NCBI GenBank assembly: GCA_903926565.1
Contig: CAIYJU010000174.1
Span: 1 to 52,674 of the forward strand
Length of the DNA: 52,674 nt
From: an uncultured Bacteroidales bacterium
Lineage (GTDB): Bacteria; Bacteroidota; Bacteroidia; Bacteroidales; FEN-979
Direction of reading: 5' to 3'
Part shown: one piece after another, positions 26,263 through 34,412 of the stretch
Layout of the letters: every line of letters starts with the position of its first letter
Numbering within the stretch: position 1 is the stretch's first letter
Program-made: the position numbers and the translations under genes
Notes under the pieces: model-generated
Databases searched by the model: none
What the model was told of the DNA's origin: nothing
What the model saw: only the letters and a program-made list of their open reading frames with translations

Positions 26263-27093
26263 ATGATCCGACCAAAAAAACACCTCGGCCAGCATTTTTT
26301 ACGTGATGAAAACATCGCCCAAAAAATTGTCAGCTACCTGAACCCGGAATACCCTTTGGTTCTTGAAATAGGACCCGGGATGGGGGTTTTGACGAAATAC
26401 ATCCTCGAAATCCCAGGTATTGAACCCTGGTTCATGGAGGTTGACCGGGAGGCAGTTGCTTACCTGAATACAACCTTTCCTGCTATTTCGGATCGGCTGA
26501 TCCTGGGTGATTTTCTGAATTATGATCTGGTGAATTTTCCGCCGGGGCCCGTAGATACGCCGCATGCGGCGTATCTGCCAAAATTCACGGTTATCGGAAA
26601 TTTCCCGTACAACATATCATCCCAAATCCTGTTTACAGCCCTGGCACACCGCAACCGTATCCCTGAGGTGGTGGGAATGTTCCAGAAGGAGGTTGCCGAA
26701 CGTATTGCCTCTCCGCCGGGAAATAAATCGTATGGCATCATCAGTGTGCTGTTGCAGGCTTTTTATGACATCGACTATCTGTTTACAGTAGATGCCAGCG
26801 TGTTTTATCCTCCGCCAAAAGTCCAGTCGGCCGTGATCAGGCTGCGCAGGAATTCAACCGAAAAACTTGCCTGTGACGAGGAGTTGTTCACCAGGCTGGT
26901 GAAAACCGCTTTTAACCAGCGGAGGAAGACTTTGCGTAATGCGATCAGGCAAATGCTGCCTTCCTCTTCCCTCACCCCGTCAGGGTCCTCCACCCCGTCA
27001 GGGTGGTTGACCAGCCAACTCGACCTGCGCGCGGAGCGACTTTCGGTTGACGATTTCGTCAGGCTTGCAGCAGAAATAGCTACCTTTGCATAA
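26263..27093 (+). CDS. ksgA: 16S rRNA (adenine1518/1519-N6) dimethyltransferase KsgA/RsmA
   Basis: A 276-residue SAM-dependent methyltransferase that dimethylates two adjacent adenines near the 3' end of 16S rRNA during 30S maturation. Motifs: RPKKHLGQHFLRDENIA at the N-terminus, LEIGPGMGVLT (SAM motif I), VIGNFPYNISSQ (catalytic NFPY) and FNQRRKTLRN near the C-terminus. Two stretches look inserted. Residues about 92-105 (PPGPVDTPHAAYLP) are encoded by DNA carrying a 24-bp perfect palindrome (26553-26576) of the same kind as intergenic ones nearby. Residues about 238-250 (LTPSGSSTPSGWL) are encoded by a tandem ACCCCGTCAGGGT repeat (26974-27006). Both keep the frame and the flanking motifs, so the enzyme is probably functional. 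Confidence 0.95.
   Translation: MIRPKKHLGQHFLRDENIAQKIVSYLNPEYPLVLEIGPGMGVLTKYILEIPGIEPWFMEVDREAVAYLNTTFPAISDRLILGDFLNYDLVNFPPGPVDTPHAAYLPKFTVIGNFPYNISSQILFTALAHRNRIPEVVGMFQKEVAERIASPPGNKSYGIISVLLQAFYDIDYLFTVDASVFYPPPKVQSAVIRLRRNSTEKLACDEELFTRLVKTAFNQRRKTLRNAIRQMLPSSSLTPSGSSTPSGWLTSQLDLRAERLSVDDFVRLAAEIATFA
26553..26576. repeat. Perfect 24-bp palindrome inside ksgA
   Basis: AGATACGCCGCA and its reverse complement lie back to back in coding sequence, between the acidic motif region and the NFPY motif of KsgA. The sequence is of the same type as the intergenic palindromes at 26222-26241 and 36642-36671. Confidence 0.75.
26974..27006. repeat. Tandem ACCCCGTCAGGGT palindromic repeat inside ksgA
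   Basis: Two copies of ACCCCGTCAGGGT, 18 bp apart start to start, each a short hairpin (ACCC...GGGT), are translated in frame as a Ser/Thr/Pro/Gly-rich insert near the KsgA C-terminus. Confidence 0.65.
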
Positions 27094-27107
27094 ACTTTAG
27101 CCTACGG

Positions 27108-29153
27108 ATGAAAAAAGATCTGCCTCTGAAAAAACAAGCTCCTCCCGGGAAAAATACTCCCGGTAAAAAACCGACAGTTTCAAAAAAGGAAAATTTTATT
27201 CCAAAATTATCCGGCAAGGCCAACCTCTATTTCGTACTCTCCTTTTTGCTGTTTGCATTCATCCTCTATGGCAATACAATTTTTAACAAATATGCCGTCG
27301 ACGACAACCTCGTAACTAACAATTCCGTTGTTCAGCAAGGGTTTAAAGCCATTCCACAGATATTTTCCACACGCTATTTTACCCAACAGGGAAATGTCGG
27401 TTCCTCCTCTGCCGATTACCGGCCTATCGTAAAGGCCTCCTTTGCCATCGAATACCAGTTGTGGGGTGAGAAACCAGGGAGAAGCCACGCCATCAACATC
27501 CTGCTGTACTGGGCACTGGCAGTGCTCCTTTTCTTCATCCTCAAGCGGTTGTTTTTTAACTACAACATCCTTTTCCCTTTCCTGATAACCATCCTCTTTA
27601 TGGCCCATCCTATTCATACCGAAGTGGTTGCCAGCCTGAAGAACAGGGATGAAATACTGGCATTTATCTGCGGACTGGGTTCGCTGTGGTACATGCTCGA
27701 ATATGCGGAAAAATCCAAAGCAGGCCATTTCTTCCTGGCAATTCTGATCTTTTTCATCGGATATCTGAGCAAATCATCCATACTTCCATTTCTGTTGCTC
27801 ATTCCATTGGTGCTCCATTTCTTTACCAAAATGAAAATGCGGAACATTATCCCTGTATTTTTGGCCATCCTGGTGGTGGTTATGATGGCCCAGATGCTTC
27901 CACGACTTTTTCTTCCACCGTTGCAACGGACAAACTTTTTTATAGAGAATCCACTCTATTTTGAGAAAAATTTGTGGATAAGGTTAGGAACAGGTCTTGT
28001 TTCCCTGCTGTTCTATCTTAAAATGCTGGTCTATCCCTATCCATTGCTCTATTACTATGGATATAACATGATTCCGGTTACAAACCTGGCCAATATCTGG
28101 GCCGTGATATCCCTGGTGATATATTCCGGACTTTTGGTTTTTGCTTTGATGAAATTCAGGGAAAAGCATTTTCTCTCCTTTGCCGTACTATGGTATCTTA
28201 TCGCAATCGCCATGTATTCCAATGTGGTTTTTCCGGTTGTCGGAATCGTAGGAGAGCGGTTCGTCTTCAATGCATCGCTTGGGTTTTGCCTGGCCATTGT
28301 GTTCCTGATCTTCAAAATATTCCAGACTGATCCCAAAAGTCTGACGATTGAATTGGACGCAAGGTTGAAAATACTTGCTGTACTGGTTTTACTGCTTTTA
28401 CCGTACACCGTGTTGTCGGTTTCCAGGAACCGTGACTGGCGCAACCTGTTCGATTTATACCGCAATGATGTTAAATCGTTGAACAACTCAGCCAAAGCAA
28501 ACATCGACTATGGCGGGTTTTTAATGGGTACTGTATACCAGGATCAGAATTTTCTGAGAACCGGAACGGTAAACCAGTTTAAATATCAGATCATCGTTTC
28601 CCATTTCCGCCGTTCCCTTGATTTATATCCTAATAATTATCTGACAACCAATGATTTGGGAACTGTTTACCTGTTTATGGGGAAAAATTATGATTCGGCT
28701 GTCTATTTTCTGAGAAAGGCGATCGCACTCGACTCAACCCTTCAGCCGGCCTGGGTAAACCTTGGTATGGCTTACAGGGAGCTGAAACAATACCCGGAGG
28801 CCATCGGATGTTATGAACATATTCTTAAAGTCAATCCGAACCAGGTTAAGGCAACCTTTGCCCTTGCCAATGTTTATAATGACATGGGCGAATTCGACCG
28901 TGCCGTAAAGATGAATGAGGATTTGATGAAGGCTTATCCCAAACTGGAGATGCCGTATGTAAACATTGGCAACTATTACATGCTCAGAAAGGACACGGCC
29001 ACTGCTGTGAATTACTGGGAAAAAGCCGCTTCCATAAACCCCAGTTTTGAACTCTGTGTGCAGTTAAACTCTCTTTACCTTATCAAGGGCGATCAGCAAA
29101 AAGCTGATTACTACTACCGGCTTGGAGAACAGATTGCCAGGCAGAATCAGTGA
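27108..29153 (+). CDS. TMTC-like polytopic membrane protein with C-terminal TPRs (putative protein O-mannosyltransferase)
   Basis: A 681-residue membrane protein. A Lys-rich cytoplasmic N-terminus (about 1-38) precedes roughly ten hydrophobic segments up to about residue 440, followed by TPRs from about 500 (YPNNYLTTNDLGTVYLFMGKNYDSAVYFLRKAIALD and later units). After the first membrane segment comes YAVDDNLVTNN, in the position of the acidic motif of GT-C glycosyltransferases. FMAHPIHTEVVASLKNRDEI matches the HPIHTEAV-type signature of eukaryotic TMTC O-mannosyltransferases and their bacterial relatives. Transfer of a lipid-linked sugar to exported proteins is therefore plausible but unproven. 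It overlaps the fatty-acyl-AMP ligase gene (GTGA), so the two are translationally coupled. Confidence 0.75.
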   Translation: MKKDLPLKKQAPPGKNTPGKKPTVSKKENFIPKLSGKANLYFVLSFLLFAFILYGNTIFNKYAVDDNLVTNNSVVQQGFKAIPQIFSTRYFTQQGNVGSSSADYRPIVKASFAIEYQLWGEKPGRSHAINILLYWALAVLLFFILKRLFFNYNILFPFLITILFMAHPIHTEVVASLKNRDEILAFICGLGSLWYMLEYAEKSKAGHFFLAILIFFIGYLSKSSILPFLLLIPLVLHFFTKMKMRNIIPVFLAILVVVMMAQMLPRLFLPPLQRTNFFIENPLYFEKNLWIRLGTGLVSLLFYLKMLVYPYPLLYYYGYNMIPVTNLANIWAVISLVIYSGLLVFALMKFREKHFLSFAVLWYLIAIAMYSNVVFPVVGIVGERFVFNASLGFCLAIVFLIFKIFQTDPKSLTIELDARLKILAVLVLLLLPYTVLSVSRNRDWRNLFDLYRNDVKSLNNSAKANIDYGGFLMGTVYQDQNFLRTGTVNQFKYQIIVSHFRRSLDLYPNNYLTTNDLGTVYLFMGKNYDSAVYFLRKAIALDSTLQPAWVNLGMAYRELKQYPEAIGCYEHILKVNPNQVKATFALANVYNDMGEFDRAVKMNEDLMKAYPKLEMPYVNIGNYYMLRKDTATAVNYWEKAASINPSFELCVQLNSLYLIKGDQQKADYYYRLGEQIARQNQ

Positions 29154-30874
29154 AACACGCAAAGGAAATCATACAAAGTGAAATAGTGCCGGCCATGGAA
29201 AGTTTGCCTGAGTTATTGTCGGCCACTGCCCGGAATTTTCCAAACAAAGGGATCGGATTTGTCAATCCGGACCGGTCTGTTTCATTTATTACTTTTCCCG
29301 AACTTGAACTGAAAGCGCTGTCAATGCTGGCCGGCATGCAGGACAAAGGGCTCAGGAAAGGGGATGTGGTCATCCTTTCACTCGAGAAAAGCGAGGAGAT
29401 CATCCCGGTGTTGTGGGGCTGTTTTGTTGGAGGTATTGTCCCGGCCCTGCTCCAGCCCCCGGTAACCTTCACCGAATATAACCCGGCTGCTGAAAAAACG
29501 GAGAAGGTATTTAAACTTCTGGGAAATCCGCATGTCATACTGTCACACGATCATGCCGGAAACTGGCGATCAAGCCATATTCCTGTTGATTTACTGATCG
29601 ATGTTGCAGGATTGGCGGGGAAAGCAGAAACGGTCCTCAGGGCACACCTTGTACCGGGCGATTTAGCGCTGATCCAGTTCTCATCCGGCAGTACCGGCGA
29701 TCCGAAAGGGGTTATGCTTTCGCATCTCAATATTCTGACGAATACTTCAGACATCATTAAGGGAATTGCCCTGGAACCGGATGACGTGTCCGTAAACTGG
29801 ATGCCGTTATACCACGACATGGGGCTGATTGGCTTCCACATCACGCCGGTCATTGTCGGGGTAACCCAGTTTTTCATTGACCCTGTTGATTTCGTCAAGA
29901 ACCCTTCTATATGGCTGGATATCATGAGCCTGAAGAAGTGCACAATTACAGCTTGTCCCAACTTTGGCCAGCTGCTGGTTACCCGGTATCTTGGCCGGAA
30001 GGCGGCACAGGACTGGGACCTGTCGCAGGTAAGGATCCTTTTCAATGGAGCCGAACCCATCTCGGTAGCAACAATGAAAGCTTTCCTGACAGGATTGAAG
30101 CCTTTTAATCTCAATCCGGTTGCCATGTTCCCGGCCTACGGACTGGCCGAAGCGACCCTTGCGGTGACTTTTCCCGACAGGCTTAAGGAGGCTGAAATCA
30201 AGGGTTTCAGGCGATCTGATCTGATCGGAAGAGGATTGGCAATTGAAGCCCGGAATGAGGATAGTAACCTGATTGAACTGGTAAACCTCGGACGCAGCCT
30301 CGACCACTGCAGGGTGATGGTGGCCGACGGGCATCACAAGGCAGTTGAAGAGGGTGTTGTCGGACATGTACTCGTAACCGGAGAGAACATAACCGGAGGT
30401 TACTATCATAATCCTGAATTTTCTGCTTCAGCGTTTACCGGTACATGGCTAATGACAGGGGATCTGGGTTTTTTGCATAACGGCGATCTTTTCATCACAG
30501 GTCGTTCCAAAGATGTAATCTTTATCAACGGAATTAATTACTATGCCCATGATCTGGAGACCATTGCCTTAAAGAGCGGACAATTGGCCAATGGAAAAAT
30601 GGTCATTGCCGGGTATTTTGACGAATCTGAGGGTCGTGACAAACTTCTGGTATTTCTGGTCGGGTCCGGCAACCAGGCAACCAGGGATCTCTGCACTGAG
30701 ATGAAGAACCATTTTTCATCCGTAATAGGCCTGAATGTAGATATTTTCATCGCCATCCGATCCGGTGATATTCCACGAACCAGCAGTGGCAAAATTCAGC
30801 GGTACAAATTGGTCGATCGTTACCTGAAAGGGGATTTTTCAACAATTAAAACCTCGCCGTCAGTTTCAGATTGA
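29150..30874 (+). CDS. Fatty-acyl-AMP ligase (FAAL-type adenylate-forming enzyme)
   Basis: A 574-residue ANL-superfamily enzyme that activates a fatty acid as acyl-AMP, usually for transfer to an acyl carrier protein. Motifs: ALIQFSSGSTGDPKGVMLSH (A3, about residue 178), WMPLYHDMGLIGFH, AYGLAEATLAVTF (A5, the form typical of FAALs), MTGDLGFLHNGDLFITGR and KDVIFINGINYYAHDLE, and SGKIQRYKL at the C-terminus. No acyl carrier protein, polyketide synthase or peptide synthetase gene is adjacent. It starts at a GTG that overlaps the stop of the TMTC-like gene. Its 3' end overlaps the convergent TonB receptor gene by 29 bp. An acyl-CoA ligase is less likely given the FAAL-like A5 and LYHDMGLI signatures. 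Confidence 0.85.
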   Translation: MKHAKEIIQSEIVPAMESLPELLSATARNFPNKGIGFVNPDRSVSFITFPELELKALSMLAGMQDKGLRKGDVVILSLEKSEEIIPVLWGCFVGGIVPALLQPPVTFTEYNPAAEKTEKVFKLLGNPHVILSHDHAGNWRSSHIPVDLLIDVAGLAGKAETVLRAHLVPGDLALIQFSSGSTGDPKGVMLSHLNILTNTSDIIKGIALEPDDVSVNWMPLYHDMGLIGFHITPVIVGVTQFFIDPVDFVKNPSIWLDIMSLKKCTITACPNFGQLLVTRYLGRKAAQDWDLSQVRILFNGAEPISVATMKAFLTGLKPFNLNPVAMFPAYGLAEATLAVTFPDRLKEAEIKGFRRSDLIGRGLAIEARNEDSNLIELVNLGRSLDHCRVMVADGHHKAVEEGVVGHVLVTGENITGGYYHNPEFSASAFTGTWLMTGDLGFLHNGDLFITGRSKDVIFINGINYYAHDLETIALKSGQLANGKMVIAGYFDESEGRDKLLVFLVGSGNQATRDLCTEMKNHFSSVIGLNVDIFIAIRSGDIPRTSSGKIQRYKLVDRYLKGDFSTIKTSPSVSD

Positions 30875-33269
30875 ATGTTCTCGGGGTAAGATAATTGGGA
30901 ACAGCGTACTCCTTGCCGTTGATGTCGGTGATCCAGAGGTACGAAATGGTGTTGCTGATTTGGAGCAGGTTGAAAACGTCCAGTGATATCCATAACGATT
31001 CAAATGCCCTGAGCGGATTTTTTTTCGAGAATTTTGTCTGGAGCCCGATCAATTGTTTTGACAACCCGATGTCAACCCTGCGATAGGGCGGAATACGCAT
31101 GGTTTGAGCACTTCGTGGTGAATCAGGTGGCCCGAAGGGAAGCCCGGTTCCATAAACCAGGGTCAGGTTCATCTTCCATGTTGAAAACCCGGGAATAAAA
31201 TCCTGGAAAAAAACGGCGAGATTCATCCGCTGGTCGGTAGGACGTGGTGTCCATGCGCCCTCGAAGTACTCCTCTGTTTTCAGGAATGAAAGACTGGCCC
31301 ATGATTCGGCTCCTTTTACAAATTCACCATGCACCCGGAAATCGATCCCGGCGGCATATCCGTGGGCATCGTTGGTTCCGTAATACCTGATTTTCATGTT
31401 GTCGATCTCATATGGGATGAGGTCTTTGATGTTCTTATAATAGGCTTCAGTAACGAACTTGAACGGCCGTCCCCAGGCCTTGAAATAGTAATCGGTTCCG
31501 GCAACGATCTGCATGGATGTCTGCGCTTTCAGCCCCGGAACAATCTTTCCCGACAGATCAGTCATCTCCCGAAAGGTGGGTGGCTGAGAATAATACCCGG
31601 CCGACAACCTGAATACCGTTTCGTTTTTCCAGTGCGGCTTAAACGAGATGTTGGCACGCGGGTTCAGCAAAACCTGTCCGTTGAAATTGTAATAGATTGC
31701 ACGTACTCCTGCAGTCAGTGAGATGTCATTCTTTTCATTCTTAAATGTCCAGGTATCCTGGATAAACCCGGAAAAGCGGTTTGTGTTGACGGTGCTGTTG
31801 TTCCGGATGAAATTGTACAGAACAAGGTCTCCCTTCGGAGGATATTGCACCCCCAGTGAATCGGGCGGGCGGGGAATTGAATAACCGGCAGAATCCTGCA
31901 ATTCCCACTCGCTGATGGTGTAGTTGAAATACTCATGCTGGTATTTGATTCCCCAGATCATGTTGCTTTGGTTTTTGTCCCAGAAACCACGGTGTTCAAT
32001 ATTAAACACAGTGCCGTCAAGGTAATTCCTGGCATGTTGCAGGAAGGCCCCGACACCCATAATCTCTGTGATCTGACCCTGCCCGCTGCCCTGGAAAACC
32101 TCCAGTTTGCCAAGCCAGTATTCGCTGGAGATGTCGTAGGTCTCTGCTTCATAGGTGCGGAATGCAGAAGAGATCAGCTTTAACCGGATATCCTGCCGCG
32201 GTTTGTAGGTAAGGGTAAGCGCAGTAAGCCAGTTCTGGTACTGGTCCGACTCACGGCCGTCGAAGTAAACCTTGATTGAATAGGCCTCATCGATGGTACC
32301 AAAGGTGGTTTCGCGGGTTTCGGGAATGAGTTTGTAAACGTTGTCGGTAAAGGTTCCAAAAACAGACACCTCAAACTTCTTGCTGAACTCATAGTTAAAC
32401 ATCCCCTGGATGTCGAAAAACCTGGGCTTGTAGTTTCCTTTTGTATCAAGGCCCTGAAGAATATAGGTGTTGGTTTTGTAACGGGCGCCGATCAGGTAGG
32501 AGAGCCGCTTTGACATGAGGCCCTCCACATGTGCATCAGCACCCAGCAGGCTGATGTCGAATGAGGCAGCAAATTCAGTGGGTTTTTTATATTTGATATC
32601 GAGAACTGACGACATCTTGTCTCCGTATTTGGCATCGAACCCGCCTGAGGAAAATGAGATTCCTGCTACCAGGTCGGGGTTCAGGAAACTCTGGCCTTCC
32701 TGCTGTCCTGAGCGGATGAGGAAAGGGCGGTAAATTTCAATATCATTGACAAACACAAGGTTCTCATCATAATTACCGCCACGCACAGAATATTGCGAAC
32801 TAAGTTCATTGCGAGACGAAACCCCCGGCATCATTTTAATGAGGTCCTCCACACTGGCATTGACAGTCGGAATCAGGGTAAGAACTTTCGGGTCGAGACG
32901 GTTGAATGTGTTTGTCCGTAACTGCTGGTCTCTGATTTCAATGGAACCCAGTTCAGTAGAACTTGACACCAGCGTATGATCCAGCGTTTTTTTCTCATTT
33001 TCTTTCAGGCGAACCGCCAGTGAATCTGATTCATAACCGATGTAAGAAAATAAAATCACCACATCTTTGTTTGCAGGGACCGGCAGTTCATACCGGCCGT
33101 CCTTGCCGGTGGTTGCCCCTGCAGTGGTCCCCATGACTGCGATGTTTACAAACTGGAGTGGCAGGTTGTCAATGCCGTAAATACGGCCGGAAATCGTTCC
33201 CTGCTGGGCAAAAAGAGCCGGAACAGTTGTATTGATGAGCAATATTGCGAAGAGAACTATTTTTTTCAA
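30846..33269 (-). CDS. TonB-dependent outer-membrane receptor with N-terminal carboxypeptidase-regulatory-like domain
   Basis: An 807-residue outer-membrane receptor. Signal peptide about 1-21 (ending LFAQ), then a CarboxypepD_reg-like domain (GTISGRIYGIDNLPLQFVNIAVMGTTAGATTGKDGRYELP), a plug (VEDLIKMMPGVSSRNELSSQYSVRGGNYDENLVFVNDIEIYRP) and a beta-barrel ending in Phe (NLKLTARF). The ligand is unknown; no SusD partner lies adjacent, which argues against a polysaccharide utilisation locus. The reading frame opens with TTG at 33269; an in-frame stop lies four codons upstream and there is no ATG before the signal peptide, so TTG (or the CTG two codons earlier) is the start. It follows the small carboxypeptidase-regulatory protein gene by 9 bp. 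Confidence 0.9.
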   Translation of the reverse strand: MKKIVLFAILLINTTVPALFAQQGTISGRIYGIDNLPLQFVNIAVMGTTAGATTGKDGRYELPVPANKDVVILFSYIGYESDSLAVRLKENEKKTLDHTLVSSSTELGSIEIRDQQLRTNTFNRLDPKVLTLIPTVNASVEDLIKMMPGVSSRNELSSQYSVRGGNYDENLVFVNDIEIYRPFLIRSGQQEGQSFLNPDLVAGISFSSGGFDAKYGDKMSSVLDIKYKKPTEFAASFDISLLGADAHVEGLMSKRLSYLIGARYKTNTYILQGLDTKGNYKPRFFDIQGMFNYEFSKKFEVSVFGTFTDNVYKLIPETRETTFGTIDEAYSIKVYFDGRESDQYQNWLTALTLTYKPRQDIRLKLISSAFRTYEAETYDISSEYWLGKLEVFQGSGQGQITEIMGVGAFLQHARNYLDGTVFNIEHRGFWDKNQSNMIWGIKYQHEYFNYTISEWELQDSAGYSIPRPPDSLGVQYPPKGDLVLYNFIRNNSTVNTNRFSGFIQDTWTFKNEKNDISLTAGVRAIYYNFNGQVLLNPRANISFKPHWKNETVFRLSAGYYSQPPTFREMTDLSGKIVPGLKAQTSMQIVAGTDYYFKAWGRPFKFVTEAYYKNIKDLIPYEIDNMKIRYYGTNDAHGYAAGIDFRVHGEFVKGAESWASLSFLKTEEYFEGAWTPRPTDQRMNLAVFFQDFIPGFSTWKMNLTLVYGTGLPFGPPDSPRSAQTMRIPPYRRVDIGLSKQLIGLQTKFSKKNPLRAFESLWISLDVFNLLQISNTISYLWITDINGKEYAVPNYLTPRTFNLKLTARF

Positions 33270-33278
33270 AATCAGCTG

Positions 33279-33944
33279 TTATTTCAGGCGTTCTTTCTGA
33301 GATTTGAATTTTCCATCCTTCCATGCCTTGATGAATTGAGCCCAGGCAAAAGGGTTGAAAATATTATAGGGTTGTATCTGGCCGGCATAATAAAGCCTGC
33401 TCGTTTGGTTATCAATATAATTCCGGTAGTTCATGGAGGCATCCATCGGGTAGTCTTCCGCCATCATCCGGATATCTGCTGCCATGAGGTTTTTTCGTGC
33501 AATTTCCAGGTCGTCGTCCGGGATTTTTGTCTCCAGGAAGGCCCGTTTAAAATCTTCAAGCGTAGGCCATGGGAAGATGATGGCTGCAGCCAGGGTCAGT
33601 GTATCTGCTGTCATCAGTTGAATCAACGAGTATTTCTGTTTGGTGATGGTGTCGGGAATGATGAATGAGACGGGTTTATAGCCAAGTGCTGTAAAAATAA
33701 CCGTATCCTTTTTATGTGCAACAAATGAGAAATATCCGTTTACATCACTGTTTGTCCCCCTGTGGCTGATAACATCGAGGATTTTTGTATAAGGCACCGG
33801 GTTGAGGCTGTCGGCTGTGATGGTAATCCCGGAAAATTGAACAAGACTGCTGTTTTCATCCTGATTTTCAACCTGTGCCTGCAATGCATAGTAAAACAAT
33901 GGGTTGAAGAAAAAAAGAAGCAAAAAAAACAGGCATTGTTTCAT
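33279..33944 (-). CDS. Exported carboxypeptidase-regulatory-like domain protein
   Basis: A 221-residue protein with a signal peptide (about 1-23, ending LQAQ). The carboxypeptidase-regulatory-like fold is visible in FSGITITADSLNPVPYTKILDVISHRGTNSDVNGYFSFVAHKKDTVIFTALGYKPVSF (about 38-95). The C-terminal part (LEIARKNLMAADIRMMAEDYPMDASMNYRNYI) matches a small Bacteroidota family whose function is unknown to me. It lies directly upstream of the TonB receptor gene with 9 bp between, so the two are probably made together and may act together at the cell envelope. Confidence 0.75.
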   Translation of the reverse strand: MKQCLFFLLLFFFNPLFYYALQAQVENQDENSSLVQFSGITITADSLNPVPYTKILDVISHRGTNSDVNGYFSFVAHKKDTVIFTALGYKPVSFIIPDTITKQKYSLIQLMTADTLTLAAAIIFPWPTLEDFKRAFLETKIPDDDLEIARKNLMAADIRMMAEDYPMDASMNYRNYIDNQTSRLYYAGQIQPYNIFNPFAWAQFIKAWKDGKFKSQKERLK

Positions 33945-34011
33945 TCGGGGTCGATTCTGTCTTAACGTGTTATAACGTTAAATTCCACGGTTTATTTCCT
34001 GAGGAACAGGC

Positions 34012-34045
34012 AAAAAAAATGCTGTCACAAAGTAACAGCATTTTT
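34012..34045 (-). terminator. Rho-independent terminator of rpmB
   Basis: An 11-bp perfect stem (AAAAATGCTGT at 34015-34025, ACAGCATTTTT at 34035-34045) with a 9-nt loop is followed, on the minus strand, by a run of eight T. It lies 16 bp after the rpmB stop codon and is the clearest intrinsic terminator in the window. Confidence 0.8.
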
Positions 34046-34061
34046 ATCCATGAAAAAAAAC

Positions 34062-34301
34062 TTACTTTGTAAGATATCCTTTTTCCCGTGCTTCTTTGAT
34101 GCATACATAAACGCCTTTTTTGTTCATGTGACGCAATCCTTCAGCCGATATTTTAAGCTTGATGTCGCGGTTTTCTTCCTCTATGAAAAAGGTCTTGTTC
34201 TGGATATTAGGGCTGAACCAACGTTTTGATTTCTTATTGGAGTGAGAGACTTTATGCCCTTTGATTGCAATCTTTCCGGTTATTTCACAAATCCTTGCCA
34301 T
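34062..34301 (-). CDS. rpmB: 50S ribosomal protein L28
   Basis: A 79-residue ribosomal protein, full length for Bacteroidota L28. The start MARICEITGKIAIKGHKVSHSNKKSKRWFSPNIQ is diagnostic. In many Bacteroidota rpmB is followed by rpmG (L33) and a small DUF4295 protein; here a strong terminator follows at once and neither gene is present, so those two must lie elsewhere. Confidence 0.96.
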   Translation of the reverse strand: MARICEITGKIAIKGHKVSHSNKKSKRWFSPNIQNKTFFIEEENRDIKLKISAEGLRHMNKKGVYVCIKEAREKGYLTK

Positions 34302-34338
34302 AGCAGTTATGATTAAAATGGTATTTCAAAATGGAGTG

Positions 34339-34346
34339 CAAAGATA
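34339..34346 (-). promoter_or_regulatory. Candidate -7 box (TATCTTTG) of rpmB
   Basis: On the minus strand TATCTTTG matches TAnnTTTG about 38 bp before the rpmB ATG. No TTG is found at the -33 position. Confidence 0.4.
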
Positions 34347-34412
34347 AGGTTTTTATTTTAAATTACCATAGGTGCACTAAAAAAAATGGTAAAATGCAAA
34401 ACAGATATTGCT

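Noticed and set aside
30846-33269. SusC-type receptor of a polysaccharide utilisation locus
   Set aside because: No SusD-like gene or glycoside hydrolase lies nearby, and the protein is shorter than typical SusC.
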